From positions 868,001 to 932,000 of the forward strand of contig JAUTDP010000008.1 in NCBI GenBank assembly GCA_033439795.1: 64,000 nucleotides of DNA. The letters run 5' to 3'. The notes under the pieces were generated by a model that saw only the letters and a list, made by a program, of their open reading frames with translations, did no database searches and was not told the origin of the DNA. Positions 23,376 to 33,386 of the stretch are shown here, one piece after another. A program made the translations under genes and the position numbers. Source of the DNA: Sordaria brevicollis (taxonomy: Eukaryota > Ascomycota > Sordariomycetes > Sordariales > Sordariaceae). Positions within the stretch are counted from its first letter, which is position 1. Each line of letters begins with the position of its first letter.

Positions 23376-24503
23376 ATGTCCACAACACTCCCCATCCCGC
23401 AAGCTGCCCTGGACATGAATATCGAGCTGGACTTCATCAGTGACCCGGAAGACTGGTCCGACTTTGGCCTGATGGATCTCAATGAGGAGTCATCAACACC
23501 GGAGGAGGCCGCAGCGCTGCGCGAGTTCGTACAGGCCTACCACACCCCAAACGCCCTAAACGCGGAAGAGGCAGCTCGCAGGCTCATGTCGCTCAATGAG
23601 GACCAAGTGCCATGCGACGGCGACTGGGACAAGGGCGAGCGAATTGCCTATCTGCTATGGGATGTTGGCATCGAAATGGTACAGCATCAGGTCGCTATCC
23701 TGGTACTTGTCGACGCCGCCATGGCCCTTCCCCGTCTGGATGCGACGCCTGAGCAGGAGGTCCGGTTTGGCGCGGAAAAGTTGGAGAGGTGGAGGTCAAT
23801 GGAGGACTTTTGGGATGTCTGGGCAACTAGACGGATGAGTATGATGTACCTGCCCATTCTAACACAGCACATACCCTACGGCTCACCCAAACACTCGACT
23901 AACAAAACCGGAACAGGATATGATGAGTTGCGGTATGACCGGCGTGGTCCGGACACGGAATATCCCGGCTACCCACGTTCCAATGCATTCGTGGCCCGTC
24001 ATCTTGTGCTGCATCTTCCCGACTTTTACTACACCTCTGAGCTGAGTGAAGCCTTCGCCAGCCTGGTCATGACCCTTGAAAAGGGATATGACCTTGATAC
24101 CTCTAGTGGTTCCGCCCTCAGCTCGCGCGAGATAGAAGCCCAAGTGCTTGAGACTGCTACCGACGTCCACGGCATAATCCCATTCCTGGTGATAGCAGGT
24201 GATATACTGTACCGGTATACCGACAGAGATATGATAGCTCGGAGGTTCGCAGAGGCCCATCAAGAAAACCATGAGCACAACACAAGCGAGTTTTGGCTGC
24301 GGTTGTGGTCAAGTTGTTCCGAAAGGTTCCTGTGGAAGGAAGAGAAGGGCGACGGACATGAATGGCTGACGCGCGAGAGGTGGGCTTTTTGGAAGGAAAG
24401 GTTGTCATGGATGTCCGAGCAAACCGAGCTCAAGCAACGGACTCGGGACGAGGCCATTATGCTTGTGCAGGTGATGACGGAGATTGAGGGCCGTGGGGTG
24501 TAA
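23376..24503 (+). CDS. Hypothetical protein, putative DUF3632 family
   Basis: A single uninterrupted 375-aa frame starts at an ATG with no upstream in-frame competitor. It is acidic at the N-terminus (DFISDPEDWSDFG), helical throughout and has no signal peptide or membrane segment. The C-terminal block (RERWAFWKERLSWM ... LKQRTRDEAIMLVQVM) and overall plan resemble the fungal DUF3632 family, whose function is unknown. It ends about 80 bp from the convergent HET gene. A possible intron at 23845-23915 was rejected because removing it breaks the frame. Confidence 0.7.
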   Translation: MSTTLPIPQAALDMNIELDFISDPEDWSDFGLMDLNEESSTPEEAAALREFVQAYHTPNALNAEEAARRLMSLNEDQVPCDGDWDKGERIAYLLWDVGIEMVQHQVAILVLVDAAMALPRLDATPEQEVRFGAEKLERWRSMEDFWDVWATRRMSMMYLPILTQHIPYGSPKHSTNKTGTGYDELRYDRRGPDTEYPGYPRSNAFVARHLVLHLPDFYYTSELSEAFASLVMTLEKGYDLDTSSGSALSSREIEAQVLETATDVHGIIPFLVIAGDILYRYTDRDMIARRFAEAHQENHEHNTSEFWLRLWSSCSERFLWKEEKGDGHEWLTRERWAFWKERLSWMSEQTELKQRTRDEAIMLVQVMTEIEGRGV

Positions 24504-24585
24504 ACACCAGGGAACGTACGAGTCGACGGCCCCTAATTATTCTCATCCTATCCCACATATAACTAACCTTCACAGCCAAATACAT

Positions 24586-26937
24586 CTAAACCAGCCTCAA
24601 CAAAGGCCACGTCCCCCTCCTCGTTCTCACCTCGTCAACCGCAGCCTTGGCCTCCTCCTCCGTCGCAAACCGTTCCGGCCACTCCTCTCTCACTTCCGGT
24701 ATCAACCCCCGCTTACTTCTAAGCAAGAAGAAACCCATCCGTCTATAGGTCGGTAACCCCTCCTCTCCCATCACGCCCAAAGACTCGACCAAAAGACCGT
24801 GCATCCACCTCGTCTGTCTCGCCTCCATCCCCACGAGCCGCACCATCAGCACCCCCACGTTTTTGGGGTCAAGCGGAGGATCCTTCGGCAGGGGTCGATC
24901 AAAATAGATCCACCACGCCGACCGTCGGATGAGCTGAGCGTGATGTTTGACGGTGCCTGAACACTCGGATTTGGTGGCCCAATCGGTAAAGACCTGTGCC
25001 ATGTCAATGGCGGTGATGCCGTCGTATAACAGCCCGCGAAGGATGAGAGACGAGGAGTCGAACGAGGTGTAGTCCATATTGCTGCCTGTTTGTCTCGTCG
25101 GTACGATTTTCTCAATGACGATCATGTCTTCCACGCGATCAGTCGGTTGGGTGGTGAAGCAGATTCCGAAACCGAGGTAGGAAGGGCAAGATGCCCATGA
25201 CCACGATGGGAAGAGGGCAAGAACTTCGGTGGCGCGGGCGTTGAATAGCTTCCCTTCTTCGGTTGGTGGAGAGGGCCAGTTTTCGGGGTTGGAAATGGAG
25301 TCGAGGTGGTACGTCTCGCGACGCCAGAGAAGATGGCGGATTAGGTCGCGCTTCCAGAGGCCGGCTATGCACCAATCTGGTTCTGGCCGCGAGACATCAT
25401 GGGCTTCGAATCGCTCCCAGAAACGGTTGAAGATGCCTCTCAGAGCCACCAGCTTGTCGGATTGCTGCGTTAGCTGGGTGGTGGTGTAGATTTTTACCAC
25501 CGTGTCCCATATTTCAGCTGTAGTTAACGTTGTATCTCCAGTATTACCACCCCTGTCAAAAGTGGTGATGAGGTCCGGGTGCTTGATGTCGTAGAACGCC
25601 TTACTGGACGGAACCGACTCTGAAGCAAACTGCTCTCTGCACTCCCAGTAGAGCTGCTGGCCAAACTGGACCGTCCTTGCCGAGAGAAACCGCTCCTGGT
25701 AACACCATCCCCGCGTATACAGCGGTGCATCCTGGATCTGTTCCCGCCAGCTGCCGTCTTCGATACATCCCCAGTACTCTGTTGAACCTCGGCCATCATC
25801 GGAGTGGACCGTCCGCGATAAGATGCAGGGCGAGTTGGCCGTGGGATCACGGCTTACTTCGAGCCCGTCGGCGTGTTTTCCCAGGACGTTGGCGAGGTTG
25901 AGGTAGCCGTGCGAGTAGATGTCTTGCATCATGGACGACTGGACTGTCCAGTCTTCGAGGTCGTCCTGGACGATGCACAGGGAGTCGATCCAGACGTAAC
26001 GGATTCCTAGGGCCCGACACACGACAACGACGTCTCTGTACACTTTGGGCCAGCTCTGTGTTGGGATGGTGTGGCAGTAGGCGGCCTTGTTGTTCTTCTT
26101 GAGACTGGTCTTGGGCGTGTCGGCTGTCCACTGGTAGCTGAGTGTGTTATAGCGGACTTTGTCGACGAAGGATCCTTCGACAAGACGAATAGGAGAGGTA
26201 TCATCGACACCGACATCGACTAATCGTATTGTTTGTTGGCGGCCAAAGATGGAGTTTCGGCCGCCAGATGTCGCGACCTTGCAGAGCTTATGGTTCTGGG
26301 TACAGTTGTCTACCCATTGCCGCAGCTGTGCGAAGGCGTGAGGATCAAAGGTTGTAGATGATGTTGGCTGGATAACGTCAACGTCCATGACTCCGGGGTC
26401 GTCCAAATCTTCTTCTGATTGCGCTGGAGGGTCGACATCTTTGAAGATCCAGCGGCTTGGCCCATCATGTTCCTTCGAACAGCCATCAGATAACACGGGA
26501 GATGCATGGTAGAGGGTTAACCCCCTTGTCTGAATGCCCAACCACCTTCTCTCCCCCGTAGCCGTCAGTCCCAATCGAACCTTTCGTAACCTTCCCTTGC
26601 GGTTGAAGTCGCCGTCCTCGTGCAGCGGAGCGTACAACGAAACCTCATAGCGAAAGTCTTTGTTCAAGTTATACCACGTAGAGTATTCGTGTCGGTTGAA
26701 CTTCAACGATCCAGGCAAAATGCATTCCAGGAGAGCCCTACACAGATGGCACCCATGCAAACTTGCTGAAAGGTCGAGCTCCTCAACGCTTGGTTCGCGC
26801 ACATCTCCGTGGAATTTCACGAACTTGCGGGATACGTCGTTTCCGTCCCACGGCCATGGTCCGGATGGGGGAAATAGGTGTGCACAATCTGGGCAAAGCT
26901 TGTTGAGCTCCTTTGGCCACGATCTGGTCAAGATCAT
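24586..26937 (-). CDS. HET-domain (heterokaryon incompatibility) protein
   Basis: A single 783-aa frame. The N-terminus has paired cysteines (LCPDC at 14-18, CHLC at 63-66), as in many HET proteins. The HET domain spans about residues 263-420: YNTLSYQW at 263-270, GIRYVWIDSLCIVQDDLEDW at 311-330, then a YSHGYLNLAN segment. HET proteins trigger cell death or growth arrest after fusion of genetically different hyphae, usually on recognising a partner protein. The rest (WCIAGLWKRDL..., FPSWSWAS) is typical of the family's variable C-terminal part. There is no NACHT or WD40 repeat region. A degenerate copy of its C-terminus lies at 22855-23060. The specificity cannot be inferred. Confidence 0.9.
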   Translation of the reverse strand: MILTRSWPKELNKLCPDCAHLFPPSGPWPWDGNDVSRKFVKFHGDVREPSVEELDLSASLHGCHLCRALLECILPGSLKFNRHEYSTWYNLNKDFRYEVSLYAPLHEDGDFNRKGRLRKVRLGLTATGERRWLGIQTRGLTLYHASPVLSDGCSKEHDGPSRWIFKDVDPPAQSEEDLDDPGVMDVDVIQPTSSTTFDPHAFAQLRQWVDNCTQNHKLCKVATSGGRNSIFGRQQTIRLVDVGVDDTSPIRLVEGSFVDKVRYNTLSYQWTADTPKTSLKKNNKAAYCHTIPTQSWPKVYRDVVVVCRALGIRYVWIDSLCIVQDDLEDWTVQSSMMQDIYSHGYLNLANVLGKHADGLEVSRDPTANSPCILSRTVHSDDGRGSTEYWGCIEDGSWREQIQDAPLYTRGWCYQERFLSARTVQFGQQLYWECREQFASESVPSSKAFYDIKHPDLITTFDRGGNTGDTTLTTAEIWDTVVKIYTTTQLTQQSDKLVALRGIFNRFWERFEAHDVSRPEPDWCIAGLWKRDLIRHLLWRRETYHLDSISNPENWPSPPTEEGKLFNARATEVLALFPSWSWASCPSYLGFGICFTTQPTDRVEDMIVIEKIVPTRQTGSNMDYTSFDSSSLILRGLLYDGITAIDMAQVFTDWATKSECSGTVKHHAQLIRRSAWWIYFDRPLPKDPPLDPKNVGVLMVRLVGMEARQTRWMHGLLVESLGVMGEEGLPTYRRMGFFLLRSKRGLIPEVREEWPERFATEEEAKAAVDEVRTRRGTWPLLRLV

Positions 26938-27228
26938 GTTAACGAATCAGAATTTAAGGGAGTTGGGCAGATGAAGATACAGACGATGCATGCTATTGCG
27001 GGATATTTCTGACTGATAAGACACCTGGTAGGATTGAGCTACCATGACTATACTCTGTTAGGATTAGGCATTCTTGTCGCTTAAAGAGTGCCAAGCGCTG
27101 TTGCGTGTAAGCACGAGAAGGAATCCTATGACGACGGGGATGAACAACAATAATGTCGGCATCGCAGCGGATGTGTGTAGTAGTCGCTCGTTGGTAATAA
27201 CATTGGAGAACAGGAAAGAGTGTCTTGA

Positions 27229-28494
27229 TCACGGCTGACTAGGGATGTAGATATGTCCTTCGGGCGACTTTTTTGGAAGGGGTATACTTCGGTCCTCGAC
27301 GGCCGATAGTAGCCACCATCCCGAAGCAGGTTGAGCCGCCGTTTGGTCGTCTTCCTGCTCGATTACCTGCATGCCCATCAACCCGCCTACAAAGAACGCC
27401 TTTTTAGGTACATGTGGGTGCAAAGTAACCGGAACGGTAACTACACCCGGCGGCACCTTCTGCCGGTCAATAACGGGAAACTCGACACCATCTAGCGTCA
27501 AGCGAAGATGTCCGCGTGGCAAGATTCTCGAGTCAGAAGGGGAACTGGATGGAATGAGGATGGTTAGGGGCTTCGTGTAGAGCAGTTGTTCGTCGGTATA
27601 GCTCTTGACTCTCTCGCCATTCGACCCCCACCAACAAAACGCAGTCAGCCACCCCGACAGGCTGATTACACCGCCAGATAGACTTTGTGGTGATTCATGA
27701 ACTGTGCGTGCCCAAAAGTCTTTGACGTCGGCTCCGTCTGGAGAGTCAAAGCTGGCTACCATGTAGGTAAGGACTTTGGCCAGCCGGAGAATCCACGCGT
27801 CCAGCTCCTCGTGGCCAAGGGTCTCGAACCAGGCCAGACGCCTGAGAATATCGGCCCAGTCGCTCCTCTCTCCAAGCAAGGTGACCGACGGAAGGCCGCA
27901 TCCGAACTTTATCCTAGATTTGAAATACGGCTCTGTAACGCCCAAGAACACTATAGCGGCTACGTCTCGGTCGTGTGGAGTCGTGGTGGTGAAAGTCGGT
28001 AAAAGCGTGTCGGCGATGTTAGGGTCGACGAGGCGCTCCTTCACCTTGGCCGCCAGCCGTTGGGCAACAGCCCCAACGTCCACGGCACTGAGGCTCCTGA
28101 CCGAGCGGGCATCGACAGCAACCTCGACCTCCTGCCGCCCTTTATGGGAAACAAAGAGATGGCGGAGCGCCTCGGCGTTCTTGTTGACGAAGAAACTAAA
28201 CTGGGTGAGAATGGCGAGCCACACATCGTCGGGCCGGATCCTCAGGTGCAGGTCTTGCTGCCAGGCGCGGATGATGGTATGTACGAAGCCATTCTTGTTG
28301 CCCACAATGGAGAATTGGGGGTTCGTAGCAAGTTCAGGATTGTACTCAGAGCTGAATGATGAATGTAGAATGGGGCAGCGGGCATACGAATACCCTTGGG
28401 CGTGAAGGATAAGGTTTCGAGGCGACGACGTAGCAAAGTCGTGGTTCTTGCCACTCTTGGGGGAGTCAGGGTCCGGCTTGATGACGACGGGCAT
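27229..28494 (-). CDS. DUF4419-family protein
   Basis: A 421-aa frame from the ATG at 28494, which sits in a good fungal context (ATACCACCATGCC). The frame stays open further upstream to a TTG at 28563, but no earlier in-frame ATG is seen. Key block: NGFVHTIIRAWQQDLHLRIRPDDVWLAILTQFSFFVNKNAE, characteristic of DUF4419, a fungal and protist family of unknown function. Later blocks include FGCGLPSVTLLGERSDWADILRRL and a conserved GWLTAFCWW. There is no signal peptide or membrane segment. It lies next to the HET gene on the same strand. Confidence 0.85.
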   Translation of the reverse strand: MPVVIKPDPDSPKSGKNHDFATSSPRNLILHAQGYSYARCPILHSSFSSEYNPELATNPQFSIVGNKNGFVHTIIRAWQQDLHLRIRPDDVWLAILTQFSFFVNKNAEALRHLFVSHKGRQEVEVAVDARSVRSLSAVDVGAVAQRLAAKVKERLVDPNIADTLLPTFTTTTPHDRDVAAIVFLGVTEPYFKSRIKFGCGLPSVTLLGERSDWADILRRLAWFETLGHEELDAWILRLAKVLTYMVASFDSPDGADVKDFWARTVHESPQSLSGGVISLSGWLTAFCWWGSNGERVKSYTDEQLLYTKPLTILIPSSSPSDSRILPRGHLRLTLDGVEFPVIDRQKVPPGVVTVPVTLHPHVPKKAFFVGGLMGMQVIEQEDDQTAAQPASGWWLLSAVEDRSIPLPKKSPEGHIYIPSQP

Positions 28495-28712
28495 GGTGGT
28501 ATCTCGTACTTCCCAGGTATTGGAGAGACTGACTGTTGTTTCATTTTGAAGGGTGAAGGACAAACCGATCAGTCGCCGCGACCATCTTTATACTAGTTTT
28601 CTTGGAGTGTTTGGATGAGGTTGGGAGACACGGAGCAAGTGCTTGATCAGGAAGGTTACCTCTATGGTTATGTGCACTGTGCTGGGCGCCAACCGAGTAG
28701 GAGTACGCAGGG

Positions 28713-28717
28713 ATATA
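28713..28717 (+). promoter_or_regulatory. TATA element of the 5S rRNA gene
   Basis: ATATA at about -30 relative to the 5S start. Neurospora 5S genes are known to need a TATA box near -29 to -24 besides internal elements. Confidence 0.6.
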
Positions 28718-28742
28718 GGCTCCACCTCAGCATGGAAATAGC

Positions 28743-28861
28743 ACATACGACCATACCCACTGGAAAACTCGGGATCCCGTCCGCTCTCCCATAGATAAGC
28801 CAGTGAGGGCCAGACTAGTAGTTGGGTCGGTGACGACCAGCGAATCCCTGGTGTTGTATGT
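28743..28861 (+). rRNA. 5S rRNA (dispersed, divergent isotype)
   Basis: A 119-nt gene starting ACATACGACCATA and ending GTTGTATGT. These ends pair as helix I. It has the typical GATCCCGTCCGCTC segment, the AGTAGTTGGG-x-CGGTGA segment and CAGCGAATCCC near the 3' end. A T5 run follows as the RNA polymerase III terminator. Neurospora is known for about a hundred dispersed 5S genes with several sequence isotypes. This one differs in the middle from the major form as I remember it (CATACCCACTGG instead of CATAGGGTGTGG), so it is a minor isotype or a pseudogene. Confidence 0.88.
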
Positions 28862-28865
28862 TTTT
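28861..28865 (+). terminator. Pol III T-run terminator of 5S rRNA
   Basis: Five T residues directly at the 3' end of the 5S gene. Confidence 0.7.
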
Positions 28866-29436
28866 GGCAACTTTTTGCAATTTTCTTTTTGCTCACAGCG
28901 TTGGACTTGATGACTTTATCATTGTCGCTGTCTTTTGGATTTGAGAATATGCACAGATTGGTTATTGAAATGCGATGTAGACCGTTGGAAAAAATGGAAT
29001 GACAATGCTTAAGATGGAATTGTGTTTGGACTTACACAAGTTTGAACAACTTTTAATTCGAACCAATAACTGTACACATTTTACAATGTCATGTTCTCCC
29101 AGGGAATTAACAAGGGTAAAAGTCTAGGACCACCATCTAATTGACAACAGAGGCGGACATCTAGAAGGCATAAAGAATGTTGTTTGTGATGTTGCACGAT
29201 CAACAATGCCGGCGAGCTTGAGAAACATTGGGTTCAATCCAGGGGTAGCTTCAAGCTCCCCGCACTCCCCCGCTGTGGGGGTCGGATCTGTCACTGAATG
29301 CCTTCGACAACGTCATCAACATCAACTGTCACTCTGCAACCATCTTCTCAACTTAACTTTCGCGACAACACCTCCCAAGCACATTGACGGCTTTCTTCCC
29401 AATGCCAGACTGTAAACGGAAACCAACCCACCAACA
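28866..29436. other. Intergenic region and 5' leader of the Pof1-like gene
   Basis: No gene seen. Confidence 0.5.
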
Positions 29437-30651
29437 ATGACCAACGACGACATGCTCCAACACTCGCTCAAAGCGCAATCCCTCCTCCTCCCCAACGCTG
29501 CCTCCCGCCGCCCCCTAACCGACTTCTTCTCGCGCGCCCTGTCCGCATTCCAGTCATCTTCCGATTCCGCGCAAAAGTTCCAAGTCATTTGCACAGCTCC
29601 ATTGTCATTCTCAAGCAACCATGCCCCATCCGCTTCCGCCGCCACCGCCGTCGCCAACGGAGCACAAGGGAAACCCTACCCCGAAGTTCCTCCAGCGCCG
29701 ATTCCACCAGCCAAGCGACCGCATACCTTGATCGTGCTAGACTCGAGCTTCAACCCGCCCACGCTGGCTCATTTGCGCATGGCTACCTCGGCGGTAGAAG
29801 ATATAATCCGGCGCAAGGGAAGTGGAGAAACAGACATAGAAGGGTTGCGACTGCTGCTCCTCCTAGCAGTCGTCAACGCCGATAAAGCACCCAAGCCAGC
29901 ATCCTTTGACCAGCGGTTGGCGATGATGTGGGCATTTGCCAGGGACGTACAACATGCCCTGAGGGGCGAAGAAGACGAATTACCTGAAGTACTGGCTTCT
30001 GGTCCTGGGCCGAAACCCCAAATTACAAATAACGAAGAAAAGGAAGGACCGAAAGGGCTGGACATAACCGTCGACATAGCACTAACAGCCAAACCCTTCT
30101 TTCACGAAAAAAGTCGGGCAATGGCCGAGTCGGAATTCTACCACGCACCATCACCGGGACAAGAGGATACGATGGAACAGGTCATCTTGGCGGGATATGA
30201 TACTCTGATTCGCATCTTCAACCCCAAATACTACGGTCCTCCCACATCTCCTTCGCAACTCATCAAGCCTAGACACAAACATGATCCTACTCGGGAAGGA
30301 ACGCCGATGCAGCAAGCGCTTGATCCGTTTTTTAAAAGGGCGAAGTTGAGGGTGACGACGCGGACGGATGATGAGTGGGGCGGGAAGGAGGAACAACTGA
30401 AATATCTGGAGGGGTTAATGGGTGAACAAGGGCTAGAAAATATGGGAGGAAGCAAAGAGTGGGCGAGCAGGATAGAGATGGTGGAAGGGAGAAAGGACGG
30501 GGAGGAAATTGTTAGTAGTACGTATGCTAGAAAGGCGGCGGAAAGGGAGGAATGGGGGAAGTTGGGACGGTTGGTGAGTCCCGGGGTGGGCAAGTGGATT
30601 GAGGGGGAGAGGTTGTATGTTGTTGATGTGAAGGCTGGGGGTGTAGACTAG
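29437..30651 (+). CDS. pof1: Pof1-like nicotinamide-nucleotide adenylyltransferase family protein
   Basis: A single 404-aa frame. The nucleotidyltransferase signature is DSSFNPPTLAHLRMA (about residues 102-116), the (T/H)xGH-class motif used to bind ATP. It is followed by LLLLLAVVNADKAPKPASFDQRLAMM, strongly like yeast Pof1 (LLLLAVNNADKLPKPASF). The GYDTLIRIFNPKYY block and the C-terminal EEIVSSTYARK (the ISSTxIR-type motif) complete the fold. Pof1 is an NMN adenylyltransferase-type enzyme linked to NAD salvage and membrane-lipid or ER stress. This protein has a longer N-terminal extension (about 90 residues) and an insert after QHALRGEEDELPEV. No intron or signal peptide. Confidence 0.9.
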   Translation: MTNDDMLQHSLKAQSLLLPNAASRRPLTDFFSRALSAFQSSSDSAQKFQVICTAPLSFSSNHAPSASAATAVANGAQGKPYPEVPPAPIPPAKRPHTLIVLDSSFNPPTLAHLRMATSAVEDIIRRKGSGETDIEGLRLLLLLAVVNADKAPKPASFDQRLAMMWAFARDVQHALRGEEDELPEVLASGPGPKPQITNNEEKEGPKGLDITVDIALTAKPFFHEKSRAMAESEFYHAPSPGQEDTMEQVILAGYDTLIRIFNPKYYGPPTSPSQLIKPRHKHDPTREGTPMQQALDPFFKRAKLRVTTRTDDEWGGKEEQLKYLEGLMGEQGLENMGGSKEWASRIEMVEGRKDGEEIVSSTYARKAAEREEWGKLGRLVSPGVGKWIEGERLYVVDVKAGGVD

Positions 30652-31437
30652 GAGAAACTGTGATATTGCGAGTCGTTGTGGTAGAGGTAGACACGATAGA
30701 TCATAGAAGCGACCGGAGTACGGCGATATTCTTCTCTTCCTTCCAAAACCGACCAAAACCCAGATCGAGTTGCATGTAAGAACGCTGATACTGTATGTTT
30801 ATCATGTTTGCGCCATCCCAGGCTGCTTCTTCTCACCAGAAGATCACGGGTATCGGGGCATGTCCATCCCGGGAGGTCTTCCATCTGGCTGGTCGGCCAT
30901 GCCCGGACTGTTCTGGAGATTCTGATGGGATCGCAGTCTCAAACCAACGCAGCACCATGCTCTTCCATCACCGCCCATTCGTCTCATTTCCCATCGCATG
31001 AAGTGACAAAGCCCGGGGCCGCAAACAGGCTCGTGATCGAGGAGGCAGACGTAAGATTGGAAAGGAAGGACTGCTCCAAAAGATTCTGACAAACACGGGA
31101 GGCTTCCATCCTCATGAGATGGAGATCTGGATTCTCCAACGGATTCGTATGCACCCTTTACTGTCCTCTCCCTTAACCGTTCTTGCCACCCTCCATTCAC
31201 TTCCATCTTGTCAAGGTGCAAACTCCAGTGGTGCAAACAGAACCGTGAGAAATTTTGGCGGAGTGGTCTGGCAGAAACCGGATGGTCCACCTGCATTTGC
31301 ACTTCACTGCTCTGCCGGCCTTCTAGAACGGCGCGGAGTGGGCCCGGCAAACTCCGTAGGGCTGACCCACCAGAAAAATCCCCTTGTGGACCCCAGATTT
31401 GCACTCGTGCACAGACCAATGGCACCCCCTCTGGAAG
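30652..31437. other. Intergenic region
   Basis: A long minus-strand open frame (30844-31467) shows no domain, no start context and no splice logic; no gene is supported. Confidence 0.5.
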
Positions 31438-31439
31438 GG

Positions 31440-31446
31440 TATAAAA
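31440..31446 (+). promoter_or_regulatory. TATA box before a possible small spliced transcript
   Basis: TATAAAA about 55 bp before the ATG at 31495. Confidence 0.45.
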
Positions 31447-31494
31447 CATGCTCCTCCCACCCGCCAATTTACACTTTTCTTCTTTTTTTCTTCA

Positions 31495-31626
31495 TGTCGA
31501 CAATACTTCAGTGAGTCCCCCCCTACTACTGGGATCCAAACACTGCCTGAAGCAATCTGCTAACCACATCACCCACCAACAGGAGAATCATTTCTATAGT
31601 ATTTGTCCTCTTTTGTGTTCCCTAAA
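31495..31626 (+). CDS. Possible 19-aa hydrophobic peptide on a spliced transcript
   Basis: ATG at 31495, exon end at about 31510 (...ATACTTCA), GTGAGT donor, GCTAAC branch site and CAG acceptor at about 31581. Joining gives MSTILQRIISIVFVLFCVP and then a stop. The donor, branch, acceptor and TATA box are all canonical, but the product is tiny. It may be a short membrane peptide, the first exons of a longer gene, or the leader of a non-coding RNA. Confidence 0.25.
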
Positions 31627-31649
31627 GGAGCCACAGATCCCACCCGGGT

Positions 31650-33040
31650 TGATGATTCATATCCTCGTTTCCCAACAGTGAGGTCCCTCATTTTACTCTC
31701 GCTCTGCCTGCAAAGGTGGCGGTCTCGTCTTCGCATGAGACTGTATAGAGAGTGGCGATGATCTGTACCCCGATTTCTCAGGGTCTGCCTTCGGGCGCTT
31801 GGGCGGGGTGGGTAACGATGGAAGTCTGACCGGCCTTCATCACAAACTTTTTTTTTTCATTGTGCTTCTTGGGCCCTTGGTGGCTTGGGACATGAGGAAG
31901 AAGATGGTGGTTTGCGATCACTTGGATGGCAAAGATCGGCTGCGTTCTGGCGGCGCAAAGTTCGCGACGAGTTCGCAGATGCCACTGACCAGGACGTTCA
32001 GTGCTTGTGCCTCTGCGCGGCTGCTCGCACACCAGGAACACAGTTTGCGAGCATCTGCCAGTGAATGTTCTGGTATCGTTCTGCCACTGCAGAATTTGCG
32101 ACGAGTTTCGAGGGCCTCCATTTTGGCCATTCAAACTCTGGCGCTGCCGACCGCTTTCAATTTCAGATTCGAGATGTTCAGGTTCCATGTTCGCAACTTT
32201 TTCGTTATCTTATCTCGCTTATCGTGGTCACTGTCGCTTATCGCCCTTGCCAAGCATCGCTCAACCTGCCTGCCGATTGGCCATTGGTCAAGTTCACAGA
32301 CCCACTTTCCACTTCCTCCCACTTCGGTAGAACATCACGACAACATTGAAGGCGTGGTTCATGAGCTCCATTGCACTCTCTTACGCTCCAAACCGGCTTG
32401 ATGGCGGCTCCATTGGCCGCAAGAGCGCCTAGAGTAGGCAGATGGCGGGATAACAGCAAGTCTTTCGCTCCATCGTATTCCGATCGCTCAGGCGGTGCGA
32501 TGATCACCGCGGTCCTTCATGCCGTGGTCTTTCCCTTTGAACTGAGAAGTTGACCGAATCTGCCTCATTACTTCATCGTAATTTCTCTTGTCAATTTGAT
32601 AGCACTGCGCTGACGCTACCTCTAGGTAGGTGGCTCTGCGATATGCTATGCGATGTGCTCCCTCGACCTTCCCTGCCCCGGGTTGCCTTTGGCTCTCGAA
32701 CCCGCGTTCGTGCTCTCCCGAGCTCTCTCGGGGCTCGCAGTCGCCTAGGGAGGAAGTGAGCCAGTCAAGGCACGACCCGTCACGCCCCGTTGCCGGTTAC
32801 CCTTCGTCGTCCCCATCTGAACTGGAAGCTGGCATTTGGGGATACCTAGAGGTAGCAATCGATACTGTCATCATGTTCACGCAGAGCCCCTCGCCCTCAC
32901 CCCTTCCTTTTTTCAGTTCCTTCCGCACAAACGTAGTGGTATCTACACCCTGTGCAAGATCAAGGCAACACGTCGAACTTTGGCAAGAGACATGGAATTT
33001 GGGGAATGTCAAGAGTGGACGGCTCAGTGGTTACTGGAGG
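31650..33040. other. Intergenic region
   Basis: Only motif-free overlapping frames on both strands; nothing supported. Confidence 0.5.
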
Positions 33041-33042
33041 GG

Positions 33043-33049
33043 TATAAAG
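33043..33049 (+). promoter_or_regulatory. TATA box of the two-helix membrane protein gene
   Basis: TATAAAG; would give a leader of about 310 nt before the ATG at 33387. Confidence 0.4.
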
Positions 33050-33386
33050 AGCTGGCTCCCCTGACCTGGGATACATCTTGGGAATTTTTTCCATATCATC
33101 ACACAATGTTGTATTTCTTGATGAACATCCATTCATCCCTTCTCTGATTCTCATGGTTCCCCAAGTACCATTGTCGATACCACCTCTTCGACAGCATAAC
33201 ATACGCACGATTTCACAACGAGACTCGCATCTGCGCCAGCTACCCTTCAAAAGAGATCTTGTCGCTATTCAAAGACATCACGTCCAGCCTTATCTACCTC
33301 CACGCCCTCAACGACATTCTTTTTTGACAGCATCAAATCCAACACAGCATCAAATACAACACACAGTCCCGTCGTTTACACTCAAG

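Noticed and set aside
23845..23915. Possible intron in the DUF3632 gene (GTACCT ... GACTAAC ... AACAG)
   Set aside because: 71 nt, so removal would break an otherwise open 375-codon frame.
28495..28563. Longer N-terminus for the DUF4419 protein
   Set aside because: Would start at TTG; the first in-frame ATG at 28494 has a good context.
30844..31467. 207-codon minus-strand open frame
   Set aside because: No domain, odd composition, and overlaps a plausible promoter on the other strand; likely chance in GC-richer DNA.
31950..32130. Apparent repeat of GTTTGCGAGCATCTGCCAGT-like words
   Set aside because: Matches are short and broken; not convincing as a repeat or hairpin.
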